NCBI RefSeq assembly: GCF_002846395.1
Contig: NZ_PJMU01000002.1
Location: 1,054,001 to 1,118,000 of the forward strand
Length of the DNA stretch: 64,000 nt
Reading direction: 5' to 3'
Origin: Pontibacter ramchanderi
GTDB taxonomy: Bacteria; Bacteroidota; Bacteroidia; Cytophagales; Hymenobacteraceae
Part shown: positions 35,701-44,435 of the stretch, piece by piece
How positions within the stretch are numbered: position 1 is the first letter of the stretch
Layout: every line of letters begins with the position of its first letter
The notes under the pieces: model-generated
Told to the model about the DNA's origin: nothing
Database searches by the model: none
Seen by the model: the letters and a program-made list of their open reading frames with translations, nothing else
Translations under genes and position numbers: made by a program

Positions 35701-38700
35701 AGAAGGTAGCGGCGTAGCGGGTACGGTTGTCACCATTACAGGTAGCAACTTTACAGGAGTTACTAAAGTTACTTTCCTGGGGACTGCTGTAGCAAGCGAT
35801 GATGCAGAGGCAACCCCTTTCACTGTTAACGCTGAAGGAACACAAATCATAACTACCGTTCCTTATGCTGCCGTTACAGGTAAAATTCAGGTAACAGCGC
35901 CAGCAGGAACTGGTATCAGCCCAGAGAACTTCATTGTACCCATTCCTGTTTTCACATCAGTATCACGTGAGTCAAGTTATGCGAATGAACTGGTAACCAT
36001 TTCAGGTAACTACTTCACCAACATGACCAGATTAACATTTAATGGAAAAGCTGCTGACATTTCAGGTGTTACAATAGCTGTAGATGAAAATGGTGTAGAG
36101 TCAATTACTGTGAAAGCCCCATTTGATGCTGGAACAGGTCCTATAGCTTTGACCACGCCAGCAGGAGTAGGTAGCAGCTCAACTAACTATACAGTGATCG
36201 AGCCGGTTATCACCTCTATCTCGGTTAACGAAGGTTACGCAGAGCAAACAACAGTAACTATTACAGGTAAGGATTTCAAAACATACTTCAATGGAACGGA
36301 AGTAGTAAGTGATGCTACGCCTGTTGTGAACTTCAATGGAGCTGTTGCCAAAATAATCGGAACTCCAACAGATGCAAGCATAACAGTAGAAGTGCCAGTA
36401 GGAGCAAGAACAGGTTCTATAAGTGTAGAAACTCCGAGTGGCATAGGGTATAGCGAAACTTTCTATATTCTGTTGCCAAAAATCAATGCATATACTATTA
36501 ATCCGGCTTATGCGGGACAAACGGTAACTATTACAGGTGATAACTTCGTTGATATCCTGGGCTTAACCTTTAAAGGGGTGCCTGTTGATACTGTGTCAAC
36601 AGTACAAAGTGAAACGGGAGGTACAATTACTTTCGTAGCTCCTTTCATTGAAGACCCAACCCGAGGGGGATTAGGAACATTACAAGTGAGGACTAAAACT
36701 GGAAGTAGCGAAGAAACGAATAACTTCACAGTGATTAAACCGAGCATTACAGCAATCTCGCCAAGCAAAGCGTATGCAGGTACAGACGCTCAGGTGACAA
36801 TCACAGGTGCTAACTTCATGGGGTATTACGATAAAGAGCAGAAAGCAGTAAGCCAAGCTAACCCAATTGTACGGTTTAATGGAAGCAGCACAGATGCCAC
36901 TATTGTGAGCGCTACTGAAACGCAACTTGTAGTAGCAGTACCACAAGATGCGACCACTGGCGCGGTTACCATCCGTAGCGGTAGCGGTGTGAGAACGCAA
37001 AGCTCACTGACTATCATTGGTGCACCAACCATAGCAACAACGAATACTTTTGTTGCGAACTCAGGTACTGCCGGTTCTCCTGTTTCCACTTCATTTGTTA
37101 TCAATGGCACAAACTTCGACCAGACAACAAAAGTTGAGTTTTTGGGAACAACTGCTGAAGGTGATGAAGTGGTGATGACATCTGGATTCACAGTGAATGC
37201 TGAGGGAACACAAATCTCCTTGTCTGTTCCGACAGGCGCAGTGGCTGGTCCAATCGCGGTAACTACGCCTTATAATAAAGGCGTGAATAGTGTTGGTACA
37301 ACTGTAATAAGTGAAACGAACTTCAGAGTAGTAAATGCGCCGACAATCACGGGCATTGCCACAACGACAGGTGCGGTAAGGTCGACGGTAAGAATAAACG
37401 GTACCAACCTATGGGACATCACAACTGATGGCCGCACTGGAAAAGCTAGGGTGTTCTTTAAGACCCACAACACAGCTTATGCGATTCCAAATGAAGAAGA
37501 GCAAAAGCTAGAGGTTGAAGGAATAGTAAGCAATTATGATGACATATGGGGTACCTGGTTGGAAGTAACAGTACCAGCAAACGCCATATCAGGTACTATC
37601 CGAGTGGAAAATATTGTAGATGATGCAATGTCTACAGAGGCATTTGATGTAACAACGCCAATGATTGTACACTTCGAAAAGGGAAATGGAATCATTGATG
37701 AAAATAATGCCGCTAGATTGCTTGAAACAGTTTTTGTGAAAGGATACAAATTGCTAGGTGTAGGCACGATCAAAATTGGTTCAACTTCAGTTAGAAATTT
37801 CTACGAGGATACTGAATACTCGCTGGAAATGATTGTGCCTAATGGTGCTACAACCAACATAGTAGCTATCACATCTACTGGAGGCGATGAAGAAAGCGAT
37901 ACTGAATTGTTCATCAACCAGCCTGTTATCCGCTTCGTTCAGAATAGCCAAGATATAACTGGAATGAAGTTCTCCACTGAACCTGGTAAGGTGCTGACAC
38001 AATCTTATACGTTGAGCGCAAGCTACTTGGCTGTTGGAGAGGAGACGCTTAGTATATCATTTGCTGATGGTACAAAACCATACACTGCACTGCGCGAGGG
38101 CGTTGATGTTGAATACTCAAAAGGTTTTGATCTAACAGTTGATGAAAACGGAAATGTAGCTGCGCAAGTAGTAACTGTAAGATTCGCACCAGAAGAAAGC
38201 GGGTCATACACAACTTCTTTAAGACACAGCACAAATCTATTAGCTTCAACTAAGTCACTGCAGCTGAACGGTGATGCGATCATCCCTCTCCCAGTAGAAC
38301 TCATCGCCTTCAACGCTAGAAAAGAAGGTAACAGTGTTCAACTAACATGGGCTACAGCGTCTGAATTGGACAACGACTACTTCGAGGTGCAGATGACAGA
38401 AGACCTGAAAGGTGAGTTTAAGGCGGTAGGCAAAGTGAAGAGCAAAGTGAACACAACTTCGCTGCGTCAGGACTACCAGTTCAACCACAAAGGCAACTTC
38501 AACGGCACACGTTACTACAGACTGAAGCAAGTGGACCTGGATGGTACATTTGAGTACAGCAAAGTAGTAGCTGTATCATCTAACGGAGTTAACCTGGCAG
38601 TTGGTCCAAGAGTGTATCCTAACCCAATCAATGCTGACTCTAAGCTGGTTTACAATGCCGATAGAGCTGGCAAATTGAATGTGCGTATTGTGAACATGAA

Positions 38701-38851
38701 TGGTTCGGCTGTTCAGAACCTGAGCTACGATATCGAAGAAGGTGAGAACACGATCCTTCTGAACCTGAACAACAACCTGCCAACAGGCATTTACATCCTG
38801 ATGGCAGAGTTCAACGGTAAGACAGAGCAGGTGAAACTGATGAAGCAGTAG
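32729..38851 (+). CDS. Giant IPT/TIG-repeat surface protein with T9SS sorting domain
   Basis: A 2040-residue secreted protein with a signal peptide (LLLQCVIMLGLVSAIMAQ) and one N-terminal beta-sandwich (about 35-180). By my parse about 17 IPT/TIG domains follow in tandem (about 185-1740), each starting with a P-x-I-x-x-x-x-P element and carrying a VTITG-x-NF turn. A further beta domain comes after these, then the LPVELIAFNA..WATASEL module (about 1850-1950) and a T9SS type A sorting domain (VYPNPINADSKL to KLMKQ). TIG repeats are Ig-like and common in adhesins and long fibrous stalks. A role as a rod-like surface adhesin is likely. It ends with a strong terminator. Confidence 0.9.
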   Translation: MAQLYTPPLGRLLRSLLLQCVIMLGLVSAIMAQAPTTNTTVSYEGPWLGSTQGGKVTSNKLVTDGDDLAPSTIGGSAQLRYTDSYVNVKLQDAGNIGQTGYKVSYSLKASTTRSSYNAKVRVSYQLYEGESETNVSEELVSVTTTTSRNSLYLPNNATNIRFQLEEVTNAYVFLDAITVSQEPEIAGFTPALGLPKEVVTITGKHLNEATQVYFGDIVATPIDKADGMLTVAVPYGVKTDKITVVNPYGFVISENEFVVPAPVFNVTTAFNPGEAAPGRTITIYGQNLTGVNQVLFNGVAADPTTIKYEVETEDSEITVTIPLGATSGPLTIASPAGSTVSTPTFNVLGPQILAQEGEPNAGFEFYPVSGSAGDEVTLYGKYFLAVTEVQFNGIKATNLSVVNDSTIKISVPLGAGTGVIKVLAPAGEDESSVAFDVPAPKFADYDAESSKFQFSPNTAGPGMQIKLFGTNMSSVATVLFAGNNGAGVEATIAQPTRDDELTVTVPSDAETGTIRIIASGAGKEDESEQVFNFVPTPVIATVTTTTGGSVYGIVPAEGTTDIVKITGENFQTAEQVIFGSISLGLYNAETSPNGFQVNEAGTEITFPLVIGMATGSITVKTKGGEGAWEGPLEVIYQPSVVSISPTKGPLGRAITITGQYLKYVSEVTFLGSTEGAEQTVTLVTPNSKDNELVVTVPAGTTTGVLRLTNPAGTTITTQQYEVVLIPVITAFNPVEGVAGDEVTIEGYNFTNTTSVKFGALDAASFEIVSDELMTAVVPVGAETSLIEITNGVGPGTSQTEFKIIQKPTIATISPLRGIVGDIITITGTNFYGENLVVTFLGSEEADDETTVTIASANVNETYTQLTVAVPVGAVTGKLMVTNAAGDSEHSTDIYEIVTKPEIVSFNPIEGKVGDIVTITGWLLNEVTSVEFNGTPATPIETGRTAKSMTVAVPMEATTGPLALLVDGVEVDNTEENLFTVIPAPIITLVEKEGSGVAGTVVTITGSNFTGVTKVTFLGTAVASDDAEATPFTVNAEGTQIITTVPYAAVTGKIQVTAPAGTGISPENFIVPIPVFTSVSRESSYANELVTISGNYFTNMTRLTFNGKAADISGVTIAVDENGVESITVKAPFDAGTGPIALTTPAGVGSSSTNYTVIEPVITSISVNEGYAEQTTVTITGKDFKTYFNGTEVVSDATPVVNFNGAVAKIIGTPTDASITVEVPVGARTGSISVETPSGIGYSETFYILLPKINAYTINPAYAGQTVTITGDNFVDILGLTFKGVPVDTVSTVQSETGGTITFVAPFIEDPTRGGLGTLQVRTKTGSSEETNNFTVIKPSITAISPSKAYAGTDAQVTITGANFMGYYDKEQKAVSQANPIVRFNGSSTDATIVSATETQLVVAVPQDATTGAVTIRSGSGVRTQSSLTIIGAPTIATTNTFVANSGTAGSPVSTSFVINGTNFDQTTKVEFLGTTAEGDEVVMTSGFTVNAEGTQISLSVPTGAVAGPIAVTTPYNKGVNSVGTTVISETNFRVVNAPTITGIATTTGAVRSTVRINGTNLWDITTDGRTGKARVFFKTHNTAYAIPNEEEQKLEVEGIVSNYDDIWGTWLEVTVPANAISGTIRVENIVDDAMSTEAFDVTTPMIVHFEKGNGIIDENNAARLLETVFVKGYKLLGVGTIKIGSTSVRNFYEDTEYSLEMIVPNGATTNIVAITSTGGDEESDTELFINQPVIRFVQNSQDITGMKFSTEPGKVLTQSYTLSASYLAVGEETLSISFADGTKPYTALREGVDVEYSKGFDLTVDENGNVAAQVVTVRFAPEESGSYTTSLRHSTNLLASTKSLQLNGDAIIPLPVELIAFNARKEGNSVQLTWATASELDNDYFEVQMTEDLKGEFKAVGKVKSKVNTTSLRQDYQFNHKGNFNGTRYYRLKQVDLDGTFEYSKVVAVSSNGVNLAVGPRVYPNPINADSKLVYNADRAGKLNVRIVNMNGSAVQNLSYDIEEGENTILLNLNNNLPTGIYILMAEFNGKTEQVKLMKQ

Positions 38852-38872
38852 ACCCATAGCTTAACTTATAGC

Positions 38873-38908
38873 AAGAAGGCCCGCCAATTAGGCGGGCCTT
38901 CTTTTTTT
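38873..38908 (+). terminator. Terminator of the TIG-repeat gene
   Basis: AAGAAGGCCCGCC and GGCGGGCCTTCTT pair around a 5-base loop, followed by a T run, 22 bases after the stop codon. Confidence 0.94.
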
Positions 38909-38911
38909 ACT

Positions 38912-39009
38912 CAGGTATAGTCAACCTACTTAGGTATAGTATAGCTTGGGCAGGTATAGCAAAATCCATCATTCAAGGTATAGCACAGGTATAACCGCCG
39001 CCATACCTG
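38912..39009. repeat. Cluster of six AGGTATA words
   Basis: Five direct copies (38912, 38931, 38951, 38975, 38986) and one inverted copy (39002) of AGGTATA(G), most extending to AGGTATAGC, in under 100 bases between the TIG-gene terminator and the glyA promoter. Spacing is irregular (19, 20, 24, 11, 16), so it is not a simple tandem array. Confidence 0.85.
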
Positions 39010-39036
39010 CGCCTTCCTGATATAAACATTTGAAAC

Positions 39037-39068
39037 ATTGGTTTATTCAGGTGCAAGCTTTAATTTTG
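39037..39068 (+). promoter_or_regulatory. Candidate glyA promoter
   Basis: ATTG at 39037-39040, a 20-base spacer and TAATTTTG at 39061-39068, an exact TAnnTTTG match. Transcription would start near 39075, about 18 bases before the glyA ATG. Confidence 0.6.
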
Positions 39069-39092
39069 AAGGAATATAAAACCAAAGAAGCC

Positions 39093-40367
39093 ATGCAGAA
39101 AGACACCGCTATATTTGACCTGATTGCAAAAGAGAAAGCACGCCAGACCCACGGCATCGAATTGATCGCATCCGAAAACTTCGTATCGGACCAGGTGATG
39201 CAAGCCATGGGCAGTGTGATGACCAACAAGTACGCCGAAGGCCTCCCGGGCAAACGCTACTATGGCGGTTGCGAAATTGTAGATCAGTCAGAACAGCTGG
39301 CAATTGACCGCGCCAAAGAGCTATTTGGGGCTACTTGGGTAAACGTGCAGCCGCACTCCGGAGCGCAGGCAAACTCGGCGGTGATGCTGGCAGTACTGCA
39401 GCCAGGCGACAAGATCCTTGGTTTTGACCTGTCGCATGGTGGTCACCTGACGCACGGTTCTCCGGTTAACTTCTCAGGAAAACTGTACCAGCCGAGCTTC
39501 TATGGTGTAGAGCAGGAAACTGGTCTGATTGATTTTGATAAAGTAGTAGAGACAGCCCGCCGTGAGAAACCGAAGTTGATCATCTGCGGCGCCTCAGCCT
39601 ATAGCCGCGACTGGGACTACAAAAAACTACGTGCTGCAGCTGATGAGGTAGGAGCACTTCTACTGGCCGATATCTCCCACCCTTCTGGTCTGATCGCCAA
39701 AGGACTCCTGAATAACCCATTTGAGCATTGCCATATCGTAACCACTACCACGCACAAAACACTGCGCGGACCAAGAGGCGGTATGATCATGATGGGGAAA
39801 GATTTTGAAAACCCTTTTGGACTGAAAACACCGAAAGGCGAAATACGCATGATGTCTTCTTTGCTGGACGGCGCAGTGTTCCCGGGCACGCAGGGCGGAC
39901 CACTGGAGCATGTGATCGCGGCGAAGGCAGTGGCTTACTACGAGGCTTTGTCTGATGACTACATGGGCTATATCAAACAGGTACAGCAAAATGCACAGGC
40001 GATGGCAAACGCTTTTGTGGAGCGTGGCTATAACATCATCTCTGGCGGTACCGACAACCACATGATGCTGATCGACCTGCGCTCTAAAGGCTTAACAGGC
40101 AAACTGGCCGAAAACACTTTGGTGAAGGCAGATATCACGATCAACAAGAACATGGTGCCTTTCGATGACAAGTCGCCGTTCGTGACATCAGGTATGCGTG
40201 TGGGTACGGCTGCCATTACAACGCGTGGTCTGAAAGAAACGGATATGGCCCGTATTGTGGAGTTGATCGATGATGTGCTGACTAATAACGACAACGATAG
40301 CAAAATAGAGGCAGTGCGCAAAGAGGTGAACAGCTGGATGCAGCAATACCCACTTTTCGCCTATTAA
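39093..40367 (+). CDS. glyA: Serine hydroxymethyltransferase
   Basis: A 424-residue PLP enzyme that interconverts serine and glycine and charges tetrahydrofolate with a one-carbon unit. I start at 39093 (MQKDTAIF); the earlier in-frame ATG at 39030 lies within the promoter. Motifs: [25 protein letters not shown], the dyad DISHPSGLI, the Schiff-base lysine K222 in [13 protein letters not shown], and the C-terminal region [14 protein letters not shown]. Length and motif set are standard. It begins a glyA-tatC-rpiB run with short gaps (34 and 3 bases), though the three functions are not linked by pathway. Confidence 0.97.
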   Translation: MQKDTAIFDLIAKEKARQTHGIELIASENFVSDQVMQAMGSVMTNKYAEGLPGKRYYGGCEIVDQSEQLAIDRAKELFGATWVNVQPHSGAQANSAVMLAVLQPGDKILGFDLSHGGHLTHGSPVNFSGKLYQPSFYGVEQETGLIDFDKVVETARREKPKLIICGASAYSRDWDYKKLRAAADEVGALLLADISHPSGLIAKGLLNNPFEHCHIVTTTTHKTLRGPRGGMIMMGKDFENPFGLKTPKGEIRMMSSLLDGAVFPGTQGGPLEHVIAAKAVAYYEALSDDYMGYIKQVQQNAQAMANAFVERGYNIISGGTDNHMMLIDLRSKGLTGKLAENTLVKADITINKNMVPFDDKSPFVTSGMRVGTAAITTRGLKETDMARIVELIDDVLTNNDNDSKIEAVRKEVNSWMQQYPLFAY

Positions 40368-40401
40368 TAACCTAAAATACACTTCATAAGCGCCATCATT
40401 A

Positions 40402-41244
40402 ATGGACCAACCACACCTCGAGGGAGCGGAGCAGCAGCAGGAAATGTCCTTTGTGGACCATTTGGAGGAGTTGCGGTGGCACATTATACGCTCTGTAGCC
40501 TCCATTCTTGTGTTCGCTACGGCTGCCTTCCTGGCCAAGGGCTTCGTGTTTCACGATATTATCCTGGCTCCGTCGCGTACCGACTTTTTTAGCTACCAGA
40601 TGATGTGCAAGATCGGGCAGTATGTTGGCTCGAGTGCGCTGTGCATCGACGATCTGGGCTTTACAATCCAAAGCCGGCAGATGAGCGGCCAGTTCTCCAT
40701 GCACCTCATGGTGTCGCTGGTTCTAGGGCTCGCACTGGCATTCCCGTACGCATTCTGGGAAATATGGCGATTCGTGAGGCCGGGCCTTTACCCACAGGAG
40801 CAGCAGAACTCGCGCGGGGCGGTGTTCTGGGTGTCGCTGCTGTTTGGCATGGGGTTACTGTTCGGCTACTATGTCGTGGCTCCGATCTCGATCAATTTCC
40901 TGGCCGGCTATCAGGTAGACCCGTCCATCTTGAATGAGTTCGACCTGTCGTCTTACATCTCCACGCTCACAACGCTTTGCCTGGCTTGTGCGCTTATGTT
41001 TGAGCTTCCAGTCATTGTATACTTCTTTACCAAGGCGGGCTTACTCTCTCCGGAAATCATGAAGCTATACCGCCGACATTCAATCATCGTAATCTTAATT
41101 GTGTCTGCGGTAATTACACCTCCCGATGTGATCAGCCAGCTGCTGATCGCTTTTCCGCTGGTAATCCTTTATGAAGTGAGCATCAGTGTATCGGGAAGAA
41201 TCATAAAGCGCGACTTAAAAAGATTGAACGAAAATAACGCTTAA
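40402..41244 (+). CDS. tatC: Twin-arginine translocase subunit TatC
   Basis: A 280-residue inner-membrane protein with six transmembrane helices, the receptor for twin-arginine signal peptides. Visible marks are the N-terminal FVDHLEELRWHIIRSV element, the conserved FPYAFWEIWRFVRPGLYPQE segment before the third helix, and the VITPPDVISQLLIAFPL motif of the last helices. An insertion between helices 1 and 2 (about residues 55-95, FFSYQMMCKIGQYV to QSRQMSG) is longer than in E. coli but usual in Bacteroidota. No tatA is nearby. It is the middle gene of glyA-tatC-rpiB. Confidence 0.95.
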   Translation: MDQPHLEGAEQQQEMSFVDHLEELRWHIIRSVASILVFATAAFLAKGFVFHDIILAPSRTDFFSYQMMCKIGQYVGSSALCIDDLGFTIQSRQMSGQFSMHLMVSLVLGLALAFPYAFWEIWRFVRPGLYPQEQQNSRGAVFWVSLLFGMGLLFGYYVVAPISINFLAGYQVDPSILNEFDLSSYISTLTTLCLACALMFELPVIVYFFTKAGLLSPEIMKLYRRHSIIVILIVSAVITPPDVISQLLIAFPLVILYEVSISVSGRIIKRDLKRLNENNA

Positions 41245-41247
41245 GCT

Positions 41248-41685
41248 ATGGGATATAAGATTGCAATCGGCGGCGACCATGCCGGCTTTACTTACAAAAA
41301 ACTCCTGAAGGAACAGTTAGAGGCGGCAGGCCACGAAGTGACAGACTTCGGCCCGGGCTCCGACGCCTCCGTGGACTACCCTGACCATGTGCACCCGCTC
41401 GCGAAGGCCGTGGTGAGCAAAGAGGCCGACTTTGGTGTACTGATTTGCGGAAGCGGAAACGGTGTAGCCATGACAGCCAACAAGTACCAGGAGATAAGAG
41501 CGGCCCTTTGCTGGCAAACTGAACTGGCGAAGTTGTCAAGGGAGCACAACAATGCGAACATCCTCTGTATACCTGCGCGCTTTGTATCGCAGGAGGTTGC
41601 CTCTGACATGACGCGTGTATTCCTGGAGACAGAGTTCGAGGGCGGTCGCCATCAGAACCGCGTAGATAAAATTCCGGTTTGCTAA
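41248..41685 (+). CDS. rpiB: Ribose 5-phosphate isomerase B
   Basis: A 145-residue cytosolic isomerase of the pentose phosphate pathway (RpiB/LacAB family). GGDHAGFTYKK (residues 7-17) and YPDHVHPLAK form the phosphate site, and ICGSGNGVAMTANK holds the catalytic base region. Length is normal. Allose-6-phosphate isomerase activity is also known in the family. It starts 3 bases after tatC and is likely translated with it. Confidence 0.95.
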   Translation: MGYKIAIGGDHAGFTYKKLLKEQLEAAGHEVTDFGPGSDASVDYPDHVHPLAKAVVSKEADFGVLICGSGNGVAMTANKYQEIRAALCWQTELAKLSREHNNANILCIPARFVSQEVASDMTRVFLETEFEGGRHQNRVDKIPVC

Positions 41686-41702
41686 GTCAGGTATAGCGCC
41701 GC

Positions 41703-43109
41703 TTAACGGACCTTCTTGTAAACTGCCGCTGTTTGCGTAGGCTCATAACCTTCGAAAACGGACGGCAGTTTGTGTTTCAGCTGCGACATAAGTCCGGCCT
41801 GATCTACAATGTATTCAGGAGTTTCCTGGCGGAAGTTTTGGTAAAGGTCATAAACGGCTTGGTACTCGTCAAGATGACCGAAATGGCGTTTAGAGAGTTG
41901 CCAATTCAGGTAGGGCGTGGCTAGCTTATTATGCGCGTAGTAGCTCAGGTCATCGCCAAGTACCAGTACAGAGCTGCCTTTTATCTTATCTCCAGCCCCA
42001 TTGTCTGGCAATAACAGCCGAGAGTCATCGATTTTTACAAAAGCGGCTATTCCTAAGGGCTGGCGGTAACGGATCAGCAAGACTCCACCGAGCAAGACAA
42101 AAAACAAAAGGTTTAAAAGCCACTTCTTCATGCGGCTTGTAAAGAGGAATTCGCCAAAGTAAGCGATGGGCGGCAGCACAACAACAAAGGAGCCCACTGA
42201 CAGCTCATGGCGGGTTAGCAGCACGATAATGCTGACGACGAGCCACACCGTCATAAGTTGCTGAAACTTGCCTTGGAATACAAGGCGCTGCGGCAGCGAA
42301 GTGGTACTGATAAGCGAAAGAAGCAATATGGCTGCGGGAAGTGCCATCGCCAAGGCCAAATGTGCAGGAGGCACCAAAGGATTGATGCCAAATTGCCAGG
42401 GCAGCAACAGGTGCATCTCCACAAATTGCGATGTAGTATTGGTATACAAGTAATACGTGATCAGCACAGCGTACGGGAAGGCAAAACCGCACAGCATCAG
42501 CAGGAAGCTCCTAAACGTGTTCGAAGCAAAAAGCACTACCCCAAATGCCGCCACCAGCAGAAACAGTGCCAGTGGCAGGTAGCTAAGCGCCGCAAGTCCC
42601 ACCATAAAACCACCCACAAACAGCCGGTTGTTTTCAAAGCCCTCCCGCGAAATTGTAATAATGTAGGGCAGCGACAAAATGATAAACGTGTTGCCGATCA
42701 GCAGCGGCGTCAGCATGTCAAACTCATAGGTGAGGCTCCCCATCAGCAGGTATAGCAGGGCCGGGATGTAGTCTTTGCCAGCGTATACCTGGTGCCGGTT
42801 GAGCGTGACATTGAACATAATGGCCTGGAAGAGGAGCAGAAGGGTCGCCACAATCCGGTAACTCAGGTATGAGCGGCCAGCCACCACATCGATGGTCCAG
42901 TACACAAAGGCCGAAAGCGGCGCAGTGGTGTCGTAAATATCGCGGTACATGGCATAGCCGTCGGCCATCCGCTCCCCTACCAGCATGTGCAGCAACTCGG
43001 ATGCAGTGGCAGGTATACCCAAAAAGACAAGCGGCAGCCGGATAGCCAGGAACAGGAACACCAGCAAAAATAAGCGGGAAGGCAGTATGCTTCGGAAGTA
43101 ACTAATCAA
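41703..43109 (-). CDS. Polytopic membrane protein, possibly GT-C-like
   Basis: A 468-residue protein with about 9-11 transmembrane helices through residue 350 and a soluble C-terminal segment (KGSSVLVLGDDLSYYAHN to the end). The first loop (GERMADGYAMYRDIYDTTAPLSAF) resembles the catalytic loop of GT-C glycosyltransferases, which carries acidic residues after the first helix. I do not recognise a named family with confidence. A lipid-linked sugar transferase is the best guess, but a transport role is not excluded. It converges on rpiB and diverges from rbfA. Confidence 0.6.
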   Translation of the reverse strand: MISYFRSILPSRLFLLVFLFLAIRLPLVFLGIPATASELLHMLVGERMADGYAMYRDIYDTTAPLSAFVYWTIDVVAGRSYLSYRIVATLLLLFQAIMFNVTLNRHQVYAGKDYIPALLYLLMGSLTYEFDMLTPLLIGNTFIILSLPYIITISREGFENNRLFVGGFMVGLAALSYLPLALFLLVAAFGVVLFASNTFRSFLLMLCGFAFPYAVLITYYLYTNTTSQFVEMHLLLPWQFGINPLVPPAHLALAMALPAAILLLSLISTTSLPQRLVFQGKFQQLMTVWLVVSIIVLLTRHELSVGSFVVVLPPIAYFGEFLFTSRMKKWLLNLLFFVLLGGVLLIRYRQPLGIAAFVKIDDSRLLLPDNGAGDKIKGSSVLVLGDDLSYYAHNKLATPYLNWQLSKRHFGHLDEYQAVYDLYQNFRQETPEYIVDQAGLMSQLKHKLPSVFEGYEPTQTAAVYKKVR

Positions 43110-43212
43110 AGGAAGACGGAGTTAGAAAGAACTATACACCAGCCTGAGCCGAAATGAGTACGGCACAATTGGGGTAAAAATGCGAAATTAATATGATATT
43201 TGCATCTTCAAT

Positions 43213-43608
43213 ATGGAAAGTAAAAGACAACAGAAATTTTCGCGCCTTATTCAGAAGGAGTTGGCAGAGGTCTTCCAGCGGGAGGTGCCACACTTGTTCG
43301 GGGGCGCCTACATATCGGTAAGCGTGGTGCGCGTATCGCCTGACCTGGGCCTGGCGCGTGTATACCTGAGCGTGATGAACGCCAAGGATGGCAACGAGAT
43401 GCTCTTGCAGGAACTGCGGGTCAACACCAAAACGATCCGGCATTTGCTGGCCCAGCGCATCAAAAAGCAGGTGCGTGTTATACCTGAACTCGTGTTCTTC
43501 CTTGACGATACCGCAGAGTACTCCGCTAAGATCGACAAGCTGTTCTCAAACCTGGACATACCTCCGGCCCCTGAGGAGGACGAGGACGACGATACCTATA
43601 TCCGCTAA
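43213..43608 (+). CDS. rbfA: Ribosome-binding factor A
   Basis: A 131-residue KH-fold ribosome assembly factor needed for 16S rRNA maturation, especially in the cold. The family pattern is clear: SKRQQKFSRLIQKELAEVFQ at the N-terminus, VSVVRVSPDLGLARVYLSVM in the middle, and VRVIPELVFFLDDTAEYSAKIDKLF at the end, with an acidic tail. The start codon lies 12 bases after a TTTGCA-type -7 element. It begins an rbfA-methyltransferase unit, with a lolC/E-type permease 225 bases further on; I recall rbfA next to such a permease in other Bacteroidota. Confidence 0.95.
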   Translation: MESKRQQKFSRLIQKELAEVFQREVPHLFGGAYISVSVVRVSPDLGLARVYLSVMNAKDGNEMLLQELRVNTKTIRHLLAQRIKKQVRVIPELVFFLDDTAEYSAKIDKLFSNLDIPPAPEEDEDDDTYIR

Positions 43609-43625
43609 GCAGCAGCAACACCCTT

Positions 43626-44435
43626 ATGCAGTACGACCCGATTAAACGCGTGCTGGGCGATGTTTTCAACAAAACCCCATTCTTGCGCCGCGTATTTTAT
43701 AACCTACTGGACTTGCTCCTGCTGCGTGCCTGGCATGTGCACAAAGAGCTTCGTGAGTGGGCATCCAGCCGCAAAAACCAGGAGCAGCACATATTGGATG
43801 CCGGCTCTGGCTTTGGCCAATATACCTACTGGCTCTCCAGCCAAAGTAGCAGGTGGAGCATACTGGCCGTTGACGTAAAAGAAGAGCAGATTTCAGACAG
43901 TAACCGCTTTTTCAGAGCTATCGGGCGGCAGAACGTGTTGTTCCGTATTGGTGACCTGGTAAAGTACCGCGAAGAAAACACCTACGACCTGATCTTGTCG
44001 GTGGATGTGATGGAGCATATCCTGGAAGATGTGGAGGTGTTCCGGAACTTTCAGGCATCATTGGTGCAGGGCGGCATACTGGTGATCTCCACGCCATCGG
44101 ACCAGGGTGGGTCGGACGTGCACGGCGACGATGAAACCTCATTTATAGAAGAGCACGTGCGCGATGGGTATAACATCCAGGAAATTCAGGATAAGCTTTT
44201 ATCTGCCGGGTTCAGCAAAGTAGAAGCGCGTTACTCCTACGGCAAGCCAGGGCAAATCTCGTGGCGCCTCTCTATGAAGTACCCGCTCCTGATGCTCAAC
44301 ACCTCTAAAGCGTTTTTCATTCTACTTCCTTTCTACTACCTGATTACATTTCCGATAAGCCTGTTGCTGAATTGGTTTGATGTAAACGGCAAGCACGCCT
44401 CAGGCACGGGACTAATTGTGAAAGCGTGGAAATAA
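43626..44435 (+). CDS. Class I SAM-dependent methyltransferase with hydrophobic tail
   Basis: A 269-residue protein whose residues 45-200 form a methyltransferase Rossmann fold: motif I LDAGSGFGQYTYW, acidic LAVDVKEEQI, and YDLILSVDVMEHILEDVE. The remaining C-terminal region includes a membrane-like stretch (AFFILLPFYYLITFPISLLL), so the enzyme may be membrane-associated and act on a lipid or quinone. It starts 17 bases after rbfA, so the two are probably cotranscribed. The substrate is not known. Confidence 0.85.
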   Translation: MQYDPIKRVLGDVFNKTPFLRRVFYNLLDLLLLRAWHVHKELREWASSRKNQEQHILDAGSGFGQYTYWLSSQSSRWSILAVDVKEEQISDSNRFFRAIGRQNVLFRIGDLVKYREENTYDLILSVDVMEHILEDVEVFRNFQASLVQGGILVISTPSDQGGSDVHGDDETSFIEEHVRDGYNIQEIQDKLLSAGFSKVEARYSYGKPGQISWRLSMKYPLLMLNTSKAFFILLPFYYLITFPISLLLNWFDVNGKHASGTGLIVKAWK

